DNA from: Thermomicrobium roseum DSM 5159
GTDB taxonomy: Bacteria > Chloroflexota > Chloroflexia > Thermomicrobiales > Thermomicrobiaceae
Reading direction: 5' to 3'
DNA length: 64,000 nt
NCBI RefSeq assembly: GCF_000021685.1
Contig: NC_011959.1
Location: 248,001 to 312,000 of the forward strand
Part shown: piece after piece, positions 48,495-56,841 of the stretch
How the letters are laid out: every line of letters starts with the position of its first letter
How positions within the stretch are numbered: the stretch's first letter is position 1
Made by a program: the position numbers and the translations under genes
Notes under the pieces: generated by a model
The model's input: the letters and a program-made list of their open reading frames with translations, nothing else
The model's database searches: none
Told to the model about the DNA's origin: nothing

Positions 48495-50453
48495 TCACGA
48501 TGCAGGTTGGGGCTTGATGTGCGGCACTGGCGCTGCCGGCCGCGCTTCGGACGGCGAGTCAGGACGGGCTGTCTCCGGCGTTGCGATGAGAGCAGCTGGC
48601 CGGGTGAGCGGTGGGCCGACGAGCTCCGGCCGCGGACGCGGCTCGTCGAACAGTGCCTCGATCTCGTGACCGTCCAAGGTTTCCTTCTCGACCAGCAGAG
48701 TCGCAATCTTCTCCAGCTTGTCCATGTGGTCCAGCAAGATCTGTTTGGCCGTCTGATATGCCTGATCGATCAGACGGCGCACCTCCTGGTCGATCTCGTA
48801 TGCGACCTGGTCGCTGTAATTCCGCTGTTCAGCGATCTCGCGACCGAGGAAGACCAGCTCCTCCTTGCGACCGAAAGCGAGTGGTCCGAGCCGCTCGCTC
48901 ATCCCGAACTCGGTCACCATACGGCGAGCCAGCGTGGTGGCACGCTCGATATCGTTGGCTGCGCCTGTCGAGACCTCCTGGAAGACGAGTTCTTCCGCCA
49001 CCAGTCCGGCCATGAAGACAGCGAGCTGCGCCTCGAATTGCTTCTTGGTCCAGAAGAAGCGATCCTCTTCTGGCAGGACGCGAGTGTAGCCGCCCATCAT
49101 GCCGCGAGCGACGATCGAAACCTTGTGGACCGGGTCGGCATGCGGCAGCATGCGCGCGACGAGCGCATGCCCAGCTTCGTGGTAGGCCGTCATCAGCTTC
49201 TCGCGCTCGCTGATACGCCGACTCTTGCGCTCGGGACCAGCGACCACGCGATCGATGGCCTCGTAGAGCTCTCGTCGGCCGATCGTCTTCTTGTTGCGAC
49301 GCGCAGCCAGGATAGCTGCCTCGTTGACGAGATTCTCGAGATCGGCACCGGAGAATCCCGGGGTCTGGCGGGCGAGATCCTCCAGATCGACATCGCTCTC
49401 GAGCGGCTTACCGCGGGTGTGAACTTTCAGGATCGCCAGGCGACCGTGCAAGTCTGGCCGGTCGAGCACGACCTGCCGGTCGAACCGCCCCGGACGGAGC
49501 AGCGCTGGATCCAGCACGTCCGGGCGGTTGGTCGCGGCGATGACGATCACGTTGGTACTGGAATCGAAGCCATCCATCTCGACCAGGATCTGGTTGAGCG
49601 TCTGCTCACGCTCGTCGTGGCTTCCACCGAGCCCAGCACCGCGCTGGCGCCCCACCGCGTCGATCTCGTCGATGAAGACGATGCAGGGAGCGTTCCGCTT
49701 CGCTTGGTCGAAGAGGTCACGCACCCGGCTGGCGCCGACGCCGACGAACATTTCGACGAACTCGGATCCGCTGATACTGAAGAAGGGCACGCCTGCCTCA
49801 CCGGCAACTGCCCGCGAGAGGAGCGTCTTCCCTGTTCCCGGCGGTCCGACCAGCAGAACCCCTCGCGGGATACGGGCGCCGAGTGCCGCGAACTTCTCTG
49901 GATACTTCAAGAATTCGACGATCTCCTGCAACTCTTCCTTCGCCTCGTCGACACCTGCCACGTCATCAAAGGTCACGGTCGGCCGATTACTGGTGAACAC
50001 CCGCGCGCGACTCTTACCGAAAGAGAGAGCCTGATTGTTCGTGCCTTGTGCTTGCCGCATCATGAAGATGATCACGCCGATGAGGAAAAGAGTGGGCAGC
50101 AGGAACGTCAGCGTGCCCAGTACATTGCCCCACTGGCTCGCGCGATGCGTTTGGATATCGACCTGCTGCGGGTCGATCCCGAAGGTCTTCAGCAGCTCGA
50201 AGATGTCGACGTTGGGTGGCAGGCGGAGTGTGCGGACCTCGTTGGTTCCGATGTACTGAACCTGAATCTCATCGGATCCGCTCGTCATGACGAGTCGCTC
50301 GACTTTGCCGGCCTTGATATCGGCGGCCATTTCCTGGGTCGTGATCGTTGCGCCGCCGCGACCTCCCTGAACGAAGGTCACCCAGACGGCGATCGCGGCG
50401 ATGATCAAAATCATCCACACGAAGCCGTTGCGAAGCCACTTGTTGTCGGACAT
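48495..50453 (-). CDS. ftsH: ATP-dependent zinc metalloprotease FtsH
   Basis: A 652-residue membrane AAA protease: two N-terminal helices (about residues 11-27 and 110-130) around an extracytoplasmic domain, Walker A GPPGTGKTLL (about 206-215), Walker B CIVFIDEIDAVG (about 260-271), SRH NRPDVLDPALLRPGRFDRQ (about 313-332), and zinc site HEAGH (about 427-431) with the later Asp ligand in the AANDIERAT region. A Pro/Ala-rich tail of about 40 residues ends the protein. It degrades membrane and short-lived proteins. tilS-hpt lies upstream on the same strand, the order known from Bacillus. Confidence 0.97.
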   Translation of the reverse strand: MSDNKWLRNGFVWMILIIAAIAVWVTFVQGGRGGATITTQEMAADIKAGKVERLVMTSGSDEIQVQYIGTNEVRTLRLPPNVDIFELLKTFGIDPQQVDIQTHRASQWGNVLGTLTFLLPTLFLIGVIIFMMRQAQGTNNQALSFGKSRARVFTSNRPTVTFDDVAGVDEAKEELQEIVEFLKYPEKFAALGARIPRGVLLVGPPGTGKTLLSRAVAGEAGVPFFSISGSEFVEMFVGVGASRVRDLFDQAKRNAPCIVFIDEIDAVGRQRGAGLGGSHDEREQTLNQILVEMDGFDSSTNVIVIAATNRPDVLDPALLRPGRFDRQVVLDRPDLHGRLAILKVHTRGKPLESDVDLEDLARQTPGFSGADLENLVNEAAILAARRNKKTIGRRELYEAIDRVVAGPERKSRRISEREKLMTAYHEAGHALVARMLPHADPVHKVSIVARGMMGGYTRVLPEEDRFFWTKKQFEAQLAVFMAGLVAEELVFQEVSTGAANDIERATTLARRMVTEFGMSERLGPLAFGRKEELVFLGREIAEQRNYSDQVAYEIDQEVRRLIDQAYQTAKQILLDHMDKLEKIATLLVEKETLDGHEIEALFDEPRPRPELVGPPLTRPAALIATPETARPDSPSEARPAAPVPHIKPQPAS

Positions 50454-50787
50454 CGGGATGCCTCCACTCTCGTTCGGCCCGCTCGCTGATGTGGTGCAGC
50501 GGGCGTCCCCGATTATAGCAAGCTGTCGTCACCGGTCGATTCGGGGCATGTGTCGTCGGCTGCCCCGGGCCGGTGCGTCGGCACTCCGATCGGAGAATCG
50601 CCACCAGGCGAGCGAGACGCGAGGGAGAATCGTCCTTGCCTCGCCGGTGATTTCGCTCGCAAAGCTGGATGCTCGTGTCGGCCAGGCCGGATGGGCTCGG
50701 TTCAATCGCTCAGCTCCTTTGCAGGAACGAGCATCCTCGGAGCGCAGCTGACCGGCTGCCAGTCGTAATCGGGTAGGCGACCGGAAA
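50454..50787. other. Intergenic region between tilS-hpt and ftsH
   Basis: It holds the ftsH promoter (50512-50539) and no gene. The long gap and the promoter indicate that ftsH is transcribed separately from tilS-hpt, despite conserved order. Confidence 0.55.
50512..50539 (-). promoter_or_regulatory. Promoter of ftsH
   Basis: On the minus strand, a consensus -10 TATAAT (50517-50512) follows a 16-bp spacer after TCGACC (50539-50534), a moderate -35 box. Transcription would begin near 50505, leaving a leader of about 50 nt. Confidence 0.65.
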
Positions 50788-52767
50788 TCACCCTTGCGCT
50801 GCGTTCCGATAGACGGCGATGAAGGGGAGATTGCGGAACCTCCCCGCTGCATCGAGGCCGTAGCCGACCACGAACTCGTCCGGAATGTCGAAGCCGACCC
50901 AGTCCGCTCGAACACTGACGGCACCTGGCTTCTGCTTGCGCAGGAGGACAACGACGCGCAGGCTGCGCGGGTTGCGGCGCTGGAGAACGTCCAGAAGATA
51001 TTGCAGGGTCAGACCGCTATCGATGATGTCTTCGACGAGGAGAACGTCTCGTCCCTCGATCGGGCGATCGAGATCCTTGATGATGCGGACGACACCGGAT
51101 GTGACGGTAGCCTGTCCGTAGCTGGAAACAGCCATGAAGTCGATGTCGAGGTCGATGGGAAGGTGCCGAACCAAATCAGCCATGAAGACGAATGCTCCCG
51201 TCAAAACGCCGATGAGCACAGGGCGCTTTCCCTGGTAAGCGCGGGCGATTTCCTCACCGAGTTCGGCCACTCGCCGCTGCAGCGTCGCTTCATCGATGAG
51301 GACCCGCTCGAGTTCTCCGCTGGGAGCCTGTGCTGTTTCGCTCACGCCTCGTACTCCTCCCTTGCGAACCAGTTCGAGCACGACGGTACCGTCTGGAGAG
51401 CGGTAGCGCTCGCCTTGCAGGCCAGGAATCCAGTGCACGATCCCGTCACTGGCTACCAGCGGTAGCCAGTCGCGAAGATAGCTCGGAACTTTCTCGTTGA
51501 CCAACCAGTCCTGAAGGCGAACCGGAACCGGCTGGCCCGGACGGACCAGGCGGTCACCAGGACGCCGGGTGCGCACGACCCATCCCTCGGCGGGCGCGCG
51601 CAGGATCGCGAGCTCCCACTCGTTCTCCAGCGCGAGAGTCGTGCCGCTGCGGAGCGGCAGGACACTACCAGGCTGGATGAGCGGACGCCCGGAGCGGTTC
51701 CGCAGGTATTGCTCGATCCGGTTGCCCGGACCGAGAACGGCTTCAGTGTAGCTGATCACAGCGACGAGACCATGGCCGAGTTCGATCGCTCGCCCCGTCT
51801 GGCCCTCGACGAGTGCTTTTCGGAGGGCTACCAGCCGCTCACGACTCAAGCTCCAGGTCGGATCCCAGTGCTCGCGCAGCGCTGTTTGCAGAATCCGCCG
51901 TTGCAGAGCCGGGTCCAGCGCGCGAAACGCCGCCCGATCGAGGATCAAGAAGTCGGCCTCAGGTCGGAAAACCTGTGCCGAGGTTTCCCGGGCTACCCGC
52001 TGGAGAAATTCCGCATCTTCGCGCAACTGCTCTGCGACCTGCGCGAGCGCGTCCGTCGTACCGGGGCGGAGTTGCTCCAGTATCGGAAGGACTCGTCGGC
52101 GAATCGCATTGCGCTCGTACGAGAGGAGCAGATTCGTGGGGTCTTCCAGCGGTTGGAGGCCGAGTAATTCCACAGCTGCTCGTACGACTGATCGTCGAAT
52201 CCTGAGGAGCGGACGGATCAAGCGGATGGACGCGAACTCGCGGTGCAGTGGGTCGAGTGGAATGCGGAGTTCGGTGACCGGTCGCATCGCCGCGAGGCCG
52301 TCCAGCCCAGCACCACGGAGCAGGCGCAGCAGTACCGTTTCTGCTTGATCGTCACGCGTATGGCCGACCGTGATCCAAGATGTTCCCTCCGCCCGTGCGA
52401 CCTGAGCGAGTGCGGCGTAGCGAGCGGCTCGCGCTCCTGCCTCCAACCCGCCCTCCTTGTACTCAGGCCAGAGAGAAACATTGACTTGCACGACTCGTAC
52501 CACCAGGCCGAGTTCGCTGCCCAAGGCGATAGCGCGCTCGGCCATTGTGCTGGAGCTCGATTGCAGGCCATGATCGATATGGACAGGGATCGGTGTCGGA
52601 GCGAGCCCTCGGTGGGCCAGGTGCTGGAGGCTCCAGAGCAGGCCGAGGGAATCCGGTCCACCCGAGAATCCCACGATGATCCGATCGTGCCCTGACAGGC
52701 CTGCTTCTTCCAACGCCGTACGGACGACGCGTAGGACTGCACTGATGGCCGAATTGGAGCGTCTCAC
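50788..52767 (-). CDS. tilS-hpt: Fused tRNA(Ile)-lysidine synthase / hypoxanthine phosphoribosyltransferase
   Basis: A 659-residue two-domain protein. The N-terminal part (about 1-470) is TilS: PP-loop VGFSGGPDSLGLL (about 27-39), HIDHGLQ, VGHTRDDQAETVLLRLLRG (about 130-148) and a C-terminal TilS substrate-binding domain (RRPGDRLVRPGQP). Residues about 480-659 are HPRT: GVLTGAFVFMADLVRHL, VSSYG and the PRPP-binding LLVEDIIDSGLTL. TilS makes lysidine at C34 of tRNA-Ile2; HPRT salvages purines. Start GTG 52765-52767 is chosen because the frame upstream enters the tRNA-Met gene and its terminator. Confidence 0.93.
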   Translation of the reverse strand: MRRSNSAISAVLRVVRTALEEAGLSGHDRIIVGFSGGPDSLGLLWSLQHLAHRGLAPTPIPVHIDHGLQSSSSTMAERAIALGSELGLVVRVVQVNVSLWPEYKEGGLEAGARAARYAALAQVARAEGTSWITVGHTRDDQAETVLLRLLRGAGLDGLAAMRPVTELRIPLDPLHREFASIRLIRPLLRIRRSVVRAAVELLGLQPLEDPTNLLLSYERNAIRRRVLPILEQLRPGTTDALAQVAEQLREDAEFLQRVARETSAQVFRPEADFLILDRAAFRALDPALQRRILQTALREHWDPTWSLSRERLVALRKALVEGQTGRAIELGHGLVAVISYTEAVLGPGNRIEQYLRNRSGRPLIQPGSVLPLRSGTTLALENEWELAILRAPAEGWVVRTRRPGDRLVRPGQPVPVRLQDWLVNEKVPSYLRDWLPLVASDGIVHWIPGLQGERYRSPDGTVVLELVRKGGVRGVSETAQAPSGELERVLIDEATLQRRVAELGEEIARAYQGKRPVLIGVLTGAFVFMADLVRHLPIDLDIDFMAVSSYGQATVTSGVVRIIKDLDRPIEGRDVLLVEDIIDSGLTLQYLLDVLQRRNPRSLRVVVLLRKQKPGAVSVRADWVGFDIPDEFVVGYGLDAAGRFRNLPFIAVYRNAAQG

Positions 52768-52813
52768 GAGCGTGCGCCCCCATATCGGCGAGTCGCTCGA
52801 GTGATTCTCGCCC

Positions 52814-52842
52814 AAAAGCGAAAGCGGCGCAACTTGCGCCGC
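52814..52842 (-). terminator. Terminator after tRNA-Met
   Basis: On the minus strand, a 9-bp stem GCGGCGCAA/TTGCGCCGC (52842-52824) with minimal loop is followed by TTTCGCTTTT. It begins 10 bp past the tRNA 3' end and precedes the tilS-hpt start. Confidence 0.8.
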
Positions 52843-52851
52843 TCCGTTCGG

Positions 52852-52923
52852 TGCCGGTGGGCGGATTCGAACCACCAACCAAGGGCTTATGAGTCCCCTG
52901 CTCTACCGTTGAGCTACACCGGC
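52852..52923 (-). tRNA. tRNA-Met (anticodon CAT)
   Basis: Acceptor GCCGGTG/CACCGGC, D arm GCTC...GAGC, anticodon loop CTCATAA (anticodon CAT), T arm GGTGG-TTCGAAT-CCGCC and discriminator A. The anticodon stem lacks initiator-type G-C triplets and the acceptor 1-72 pair is G-C, so it is not the initiator. It is an elongator tRNA-Met; the CAT anticodon could also be tRNA-Ile2, which TilS next door would modify, but the overall sequence favours Met. CCA is not encoded. Confidence 0.9.
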
Positions 52924-52939
52924 CCACTTCCCGCGTCGA

Positions 52940-52969
52940 AGTCTAGCATTCCCGCTCGGCAGCCGTCAA
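52940..52969 (-). promoter_or_regulatory. Promoter of tRNA-Met
   Basis: On the minus strand, TTGACG (52969-52964), an 18-bp spacer and TAGACT (52945-52940) lie 16 bp before the tRNA 5' end. Confidence 0.7.
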
Positions 52970-53207
52970 GTTTCCTACTGCTTATATGGCGTACCTGGCC
53001 CGGCAGGAACGGGCCGGCGACGCGAATCCTCGCGACGCCGCGATGGGCGTGATGGACTTCGATCGCCAGGCCGTGCCGGCTCGACTGAGCCGAACCGTTC
53101 TCTGCGAGGCTGCTGCCTTCGTGACCAATGGTGAGGTTGCCTGTGCGCCTGACTGTCTCGAAGGACAGTACGGCCAAGGAGGAAAAGCATCCCCCGTGGC
53201 CCGGGAG

Positions 53208-54023
53208 CTACTCACCGATATCCTTGCCGATCTGGCGAGCCATCGCACGATACTGAGCGAAGTCGCCCAGGCCGGTGGCGTTGACGCCCGGAACGACGAT
53301 GACGCTCGCCGAGATGAGGTGTGCTTCCGGACTCGCCAGGTAGGCGCAGATCTGTCCGATATCGTCTGGTAACGCCCAACGGCGCGTTGCGACGAGCGCT
53401 TCGGCGTGTTCTCCCATCTCAGCGCGCAAGCGACCGCTCAAGATCCCAGCAGGCAGCACCGCGTTGACGGTGATGTTGTACGTATAGAACTCGGCAGCGA
53501 GCTGCCGGGTCAGACCGAGCAATCCTCGCTTGGACGAGGTATACCCTGCTCCCCCGTTGAGACTCGCCCGGAGGGCAGCGAGCGAAGCGATATTGATGAT
53601 TCGGCCATATTCGCGCTGCATCATGTGGGGGATGGCTGCTCGGCTCATGTAGAAGGGTCCCGAGAGGTTGACCGCGATGTAGCTGTGCCACTCCTCGTCC
53701 GACATCCGCTCGACGGCGGGAGTCCGCCCCAAGCGCGCCGCGTCATTGACGAGGATGTCCAGTCGTCCACAGCGTGCGATGACCGACGAGACCAGCTCGT
53801 TCGCTTGCCGTGGATCGGAAACGTCGCCAGCGAGCGCGAAGGATTGTCCACCGTTCCGGGTGATCTGATCCACGGTCGCTCGCGCGTAGTCCTCATGAAG
53901 ATCATTGACGGCGACGATCGCTCCCTCCCGAGCGAGAACGCGTGCGATCCCTGCGCCGCCACCTCCCATTTCTCCGCCCCCAGCTCCGGTCACGAGGGCG
54001 ACGAGTCCTGTGAGTCGTCCCAT
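53208..54023 (-). CDS. Short-chain dehydrogenase with extended glycine-rich loop (SDR 1)
   Basis: A 271-residue SDR. The cofactor loop is TGAGGGEMGGGGAGIARVL (residues about 12-30) instead of the canonical TGxxxGIG, a Gly-rich insertion. NNAG is replaced by V-N-D-A-A. The catalytic YTSSK (about 162-166) and upstream Ser (IASLAA) are intact. ATG 54021-54023 follows AGAGAGGAGCAGGTGCG. It is downstream of and nearly joined to SDR 2, so both are probably one operon close to the selenoprotein genes. Substrate unknown. Confidence 0.85.
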   Translation of the reverse strand: MGRLTGLVALVTGAGGGEMGGGGAGIARVLAREGAIVAVNDLHEDYARATVDQITRNGGQSFALAGDVSDPRQANELVSSVIARCGRLDILVNDAARLGRTPAVERMSDEEWHSYIAVNLSGPFYMSRAAIPHMMQREYGRIINIASLAALRASLNGGAGYTSSKRGLLGLTRQLAAEFYTYNITVNAVLPAGILSGRLRAEMGEHAEALVATRRWALPDDIGQICAYLASPEAHLISASVIVVPGVNATGLGDFAQYRAMARQIGKDIGE

Positions 54024-54040
54024 CGCACCTGCTCCTCTCT

Positions 54041-54862
54041 TCACGCGAAGGCAGACGCTGGATCGGTACGGCCACCTGGTACGACGGAAACCGCACCATC
54101 GATCGGAATCGCCGCACCGGTGATGTAGCTCGCTTCATGGCTCGCCAGGAACACGACGAGTGCGGCCACTTCCTCCGGTGTCCCGGCTCGTCGAATCGGT
54201 ATGGTCTCCGCGAGGCGTTGTACGCGTTCCTCCTCCCATCCGTGGAGCAGCTTCGGGGTCACGATGAAGCCGGGGAGGATCGCGTTGACCGTGATCCCAT
54301 GTTGCGCGACTTCGATCGACAGGTGGCGTATCAATCCGTACAGCGCTTCTTTGGCTGCAACATAAGCGACGCCGTTCAGCGCACTGGTGCGGCTGGCTGT
54401 GATGTGCGACACATGAATGATGCGACCGAACCTGCGCTGTCGCATATGCCGCACTGCCGCTCGACTGAGATAGAAGGGAGCATGCGTGTTCACTGCGAGG
54501 AGGGACTCCCATTCGTCATCGGATACCTGGTCCGAGCGGCGACCGCTGCCATGTGCCTCTGCCTTGTTGACCAGAATATCCAGTTGGCCGAAACGCTCGA
54601 CGACCTGTGCGATCAAGCGATCGACCTGAGCCGAGTTGGCCACATCGGCCGGAAATGCCTCGACTGCATCGTAGCCGGCAGCTCGCAGCTCAGCGACTGT
54701 CTCTCGTGCCCGTTCGGGAGTCCGATCGTTGATCGCGATCCTCGAACCCGACTCGGCGAGTGCCCGGGCGATGAGCGGGCCGAGTCCACCGCGCGAGCCA
54801 CCGCCAGCGCCGGTCACCAGTGCGACCATGCCGTTCAGATCGAAACGCTGCTGTCGTTGCAT
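54041..54862 (-). CDS. Short-chain dehydrogenase with extended glycine-rich loop (SDR 2)
   Basis: A 273-residue SDR related to SDR 1. Its loop TGAGGGSRGGLGPLIARAL (about residues 17-35) has the same Gly-rich extension. NNAG is V-N-K-A-E. The catalytic YVAAK (about 166-170) is present and the C terminus has ITGAAIPIDGAVSVVPGG, typical of SDRs. ATG 54860-54862 has GGAGGAACGG just upstream. It precedes SDR 1 by 17 bp. Confidence 0.85.
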   Translation of the reverse strand: MQRQQRFDLNGMVALVTGAGGGSRGGLGPLIARALAESGSRIAINDRTPERARETVAELRAAGYDAVEAFPADVANSAQVDRLIAQVVERFGQLDILVNKAEAHGSGRRSDQVSDDEWESLLAVNTHAPFYLSRAAVRHMRQRRFGRIIHVSHITASRTSALNGVAYVAAKEALYGLIRHLSIEVAQHGITVNAILPGFIVTPKLLHGWEEERVQRLAETIPIRRAGTPEEVAALVVFLASHEASYITGAAIPIDGAVSVVPGGRTDPASAFA

Positions 54863-55247
54863 CCGTTCCTCCTGCTCCATCGTCGGCGTGCAGAGACCAC
54901 TGATTGGCTAGGAGGGCATCGAGACCATCGTGCTGGTCGTGCTCGTCGATGCTGTTCGCTTGTGCGAAGCTCGCATCGGGATCGCTCGCAAAATCGGTAT
55001 CCGCAACAGGATCGCCTTGGTTCCGTCGCTTGACTCAGCTGGACTGTTATGTTGTGCAAGCACGGCCCCGCGGCGTCGAGGCGGGTAAGCGCAGCACGAT
55101 CCAAAGGACAAAGCTGGTTTGCATCATCGACCACTGCGCTCAGTAGCAGGCGACTTTGGTCATGGCTCATGCACCTGTGCTGAGCAGAGCGGTTTCCGCT
55201 CTTCACGATGGAACCATTCCTCGCTGACGTTCCGTTCGCCGCTCGCC
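54863..55247. other. Gap between the selenoprotein operon and the SDR pair
   Basis: No gene was recognised on either strand. A perfect 7-bp hairpin AGAGCGG-TTT-CCGCTCT lies at 55186-55202, about 45 bp past the stop of the 348-residue gene; it could end the upstream operon, although no T tract follows. Confidence 0.45.
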
Positions 55248-56294
55248 TCAAGATGATTTGGTGCGGATCGGTATGGTGATCTGCTGGCCGATGAAGGTCG
55301 GGCAGACGGTCGAGATACCAGCGTTGCGAGCTCCGGCGACGACGATCAGGATGGTTTCCGGTGAATGAGCGAAGCGCACGAAGGCATCGTCCGGCAGAGA
55401 GGCATCCAGCAAAGCGTCCTTCGCCAACCGTCGCAAAACTCCTGCTGGGCGACCGAAGTGCTCCCACAGGTATTGTCGTGCCCGGGTTTTGCTCCAGCCG
55501 GCGGCAGCGATGAGTTGGGCGTGCTCTGGCCCCATCACGACGATACCAGCGTGCCCGCGCGGCGTCGGGAAATACGTTCCCGCGTACGACATCGAATCGG
55601 CGATCGTTTCCAGGATCACCTCGGGGTGCTGGGAGTCGCGTTGCTCGACCTGAATCGTGCCCCGCACGAGGCCGACCGTTACCGTGCTTTCGTCTTGCGC
55701 AAAACCTCGCTCGACGTGCAGTGGCTCCCACGGACTCTCTTCTTCGTTCTCCGCGATGCAGAGACTGAACTTACCGGGTTGGCCGTGGGTGCTTTGATCG
55801 AACTCGTGTGGACGGATGCCGAGCGCATTCATGATCACGAGTCGGATCGCCCGCCCGATCGTCGCGTTCGGACGGTCTCCCGGGCTGAAGACGTTGTCCC
55901 TGGCGTTGAAACCGAGGCGATGTCGGATCGGTCCATTGACGACGACAAAAACCGCTTGGCCAGTCGTGCTCTGCAAGAGGCCGCGACTACCGGGCACTCG
56001 ATCGAGGGCTTCCAGGGCCGCGAGAACGACAGGGAAATAGTCCGGTTTACAGCCAGCCATGACCGCATTTGCGGCAGCGAGACGTACCGTGCACTTGCGA
56101 CCGAGATGCTCTTGCTCGATCACGACCTCTTCGGGATCACGGTCGGTCTGGGCGAGGAACTCGGCGACGAACTCCTCTGCCGGTGGCACGACAGGTAGTC
56201 CATCGGTCCAACCGCGTTCGTAGCAGTACTCTATCGCCTCCCGGGCGTGCCGTACGGCCTCGAGAGTCGGCTCAGCCATCTGATGCACGCTCAT
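55248..56294 (-). CDS. Conserved protein of unknown function in the selenoprotein operon
   Basis: A 348-residue protein beginning MSVHQMAEPTLEAVRHA, then ERGWTDGLPVVPPAEEFVAE (about residues 28-47), AANAVMAGCKPDYFPVVLAA (about 74-93), STTGQAVFVVVNGPIRHRLG (about 109-128), GDRPNATIGRAIRLVIMNAL and HGQPGKFSLCIAENEE. The conserved-looking Cys, Glu and Arg clusters suggest an enzyme, but I cannot assign a reaction. ATG 56294 has GGAGGGACGAC upstream and lies inside the end of the UGSC gene (23-bp overlap), so the two are translated together. Confidence 0.85.
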   Translation of the reverse strand: MSVHQMAEPTLEAVRHAREAIEYCYERGWTDGLPVVPPAEEFVAEFLAQTDRDPEEVVIEQEHLGRKCTVRLAAANAVMAGCKPDYFPVVLAALEALDRVPGSRGLLQSTTGQAVFVVVNGPIRHRLGFNARDNVFSPGDRPNATIGRAIRLVIMNALGIRPHEFDQSTHGQPGKFSLCIAENEEESPWEPLHVERGFAQDESTVTVGLVRGTIQVEQRDSQHPEVILETIADSMSYAGTYFPTPRGHAGIVVMGPEHAQLIAAAGWSKTRARQYLWEHFGRPAGVLRRLAKDALLDASLPDDAFVRFAHSPETILIVVAGARNAGISTVCPTFIGQQITIPIRTKSS

Positions 56295-56841
56295 GTCGTC
56301 CCTCCGCGGCAGCGTCCTCGACTCCCAGCAGCCGAAGCAGTTCAGGAACTACTTGTTCAGCCCGTTGTCGGACTTCCTCCGGGCTGAGGCTGCTGACCGG
56401 ATGCGGGATTACCGCGTACGGATAATCAGGCATCCCTTGCGCTTGCGCCATGGCATCCGCTGTGGTCCGGAAGGCCTCGGTGATGATCGCTGCTGAGGGG
56501 ATCCCCTGCTCTTCGAAACGGATCGCATCGGCCACACTGGCCGCGCTGCATGACCCTCAGTCACCGATCGCGGCGATCGCAAAGTCGCATCGCTTCCGGA
56601 GCTCGGAGATGGCTGCTGGATCGACCGGCACCGAGATACTCTGCTTCCGGTATGTGATCAGTTCAGCGACACCATGCTGTTCCTGGAGAATTTCGCCGAT
56701 ATTCCGGAGCAAGAGATCGGCATTCTTCTTTCCGTTATCGATCAGGCAGACGCGCGCGCCATGTAGCGAGCGTCGAACGCGTGGGGCCTTCGCCTTGGTA
56801 ACGAGCCCGGTTTGTCCTGTCGGATCCACGAGAATTGGCAT
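56272..56841 (-). CDS. UGSC-type selenoprotein with in-frame UGA (Sec95)
   Basis: Two adjoining frames in the same phase, interrupted only by TGA at 56559-56557, together encode one 189-residue protein. The first part (94 residues) runs from MPILVDPTGQTG through LIDNGKKNADLLLRNIGEIL to CDFAIAAIGD. The second continues G-S-C-S-A-A-S-V-A-D-A-I-R-F to the true TGA at 56274-56272. The junction is G-D-U-G-S-C, the motif for which the UGSC (seleno)protein family is named; homologues may have Cys for Sec. U-x-x-C is a redox-type spacing. ATG 56841-56839 overlaps the upstream TAA (TAATG) and has GGAGGGACGATA before it. Function unknown; if UGA were a real stop, two unlikely half-proteins would result. 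Confidence 0.88.
56520..56556 (-). promoter_or_regulatory. SECIS-like stem-loop directly after the UGA
   Basis: On the minus strand, immediately after TGA, GGGTC (56556-56552) pairs with GATCC (56524-56520); GCA (56549-56547) pairs with TGC (56527-56525); CGGCC (56543-56539) pairs with GGCCG (56533-56529). They enclose the loop AGTGT (56538-56534). The apical loop starts 18 nt after the UGA and has G at its second position, matching the general layout of bacterial SECIS elements read by SelB. Pairing was done by eye. Confidence 0.6.

Noticed and set aside
48507..50489. A 660-codon frame antisense to ftsH
   Set aside because: The sense frame is a textbook FtsH. The antisense product has no recognisable motif and no ribosome binding site.
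52768..52878. Longer N terminus for TilS-HPRT beginning inside the tRNA-Met gene
   Set aside because: It would read through part of the tRNA and its terminator, and the extra residues do not match TilS. GTG 52767 starts where the family begins.
54863..55247. A gene between the 348-residue protein and SDR 2
   Set aside because: All frames are short, without a ribosome binding site and with shadow-like composition.
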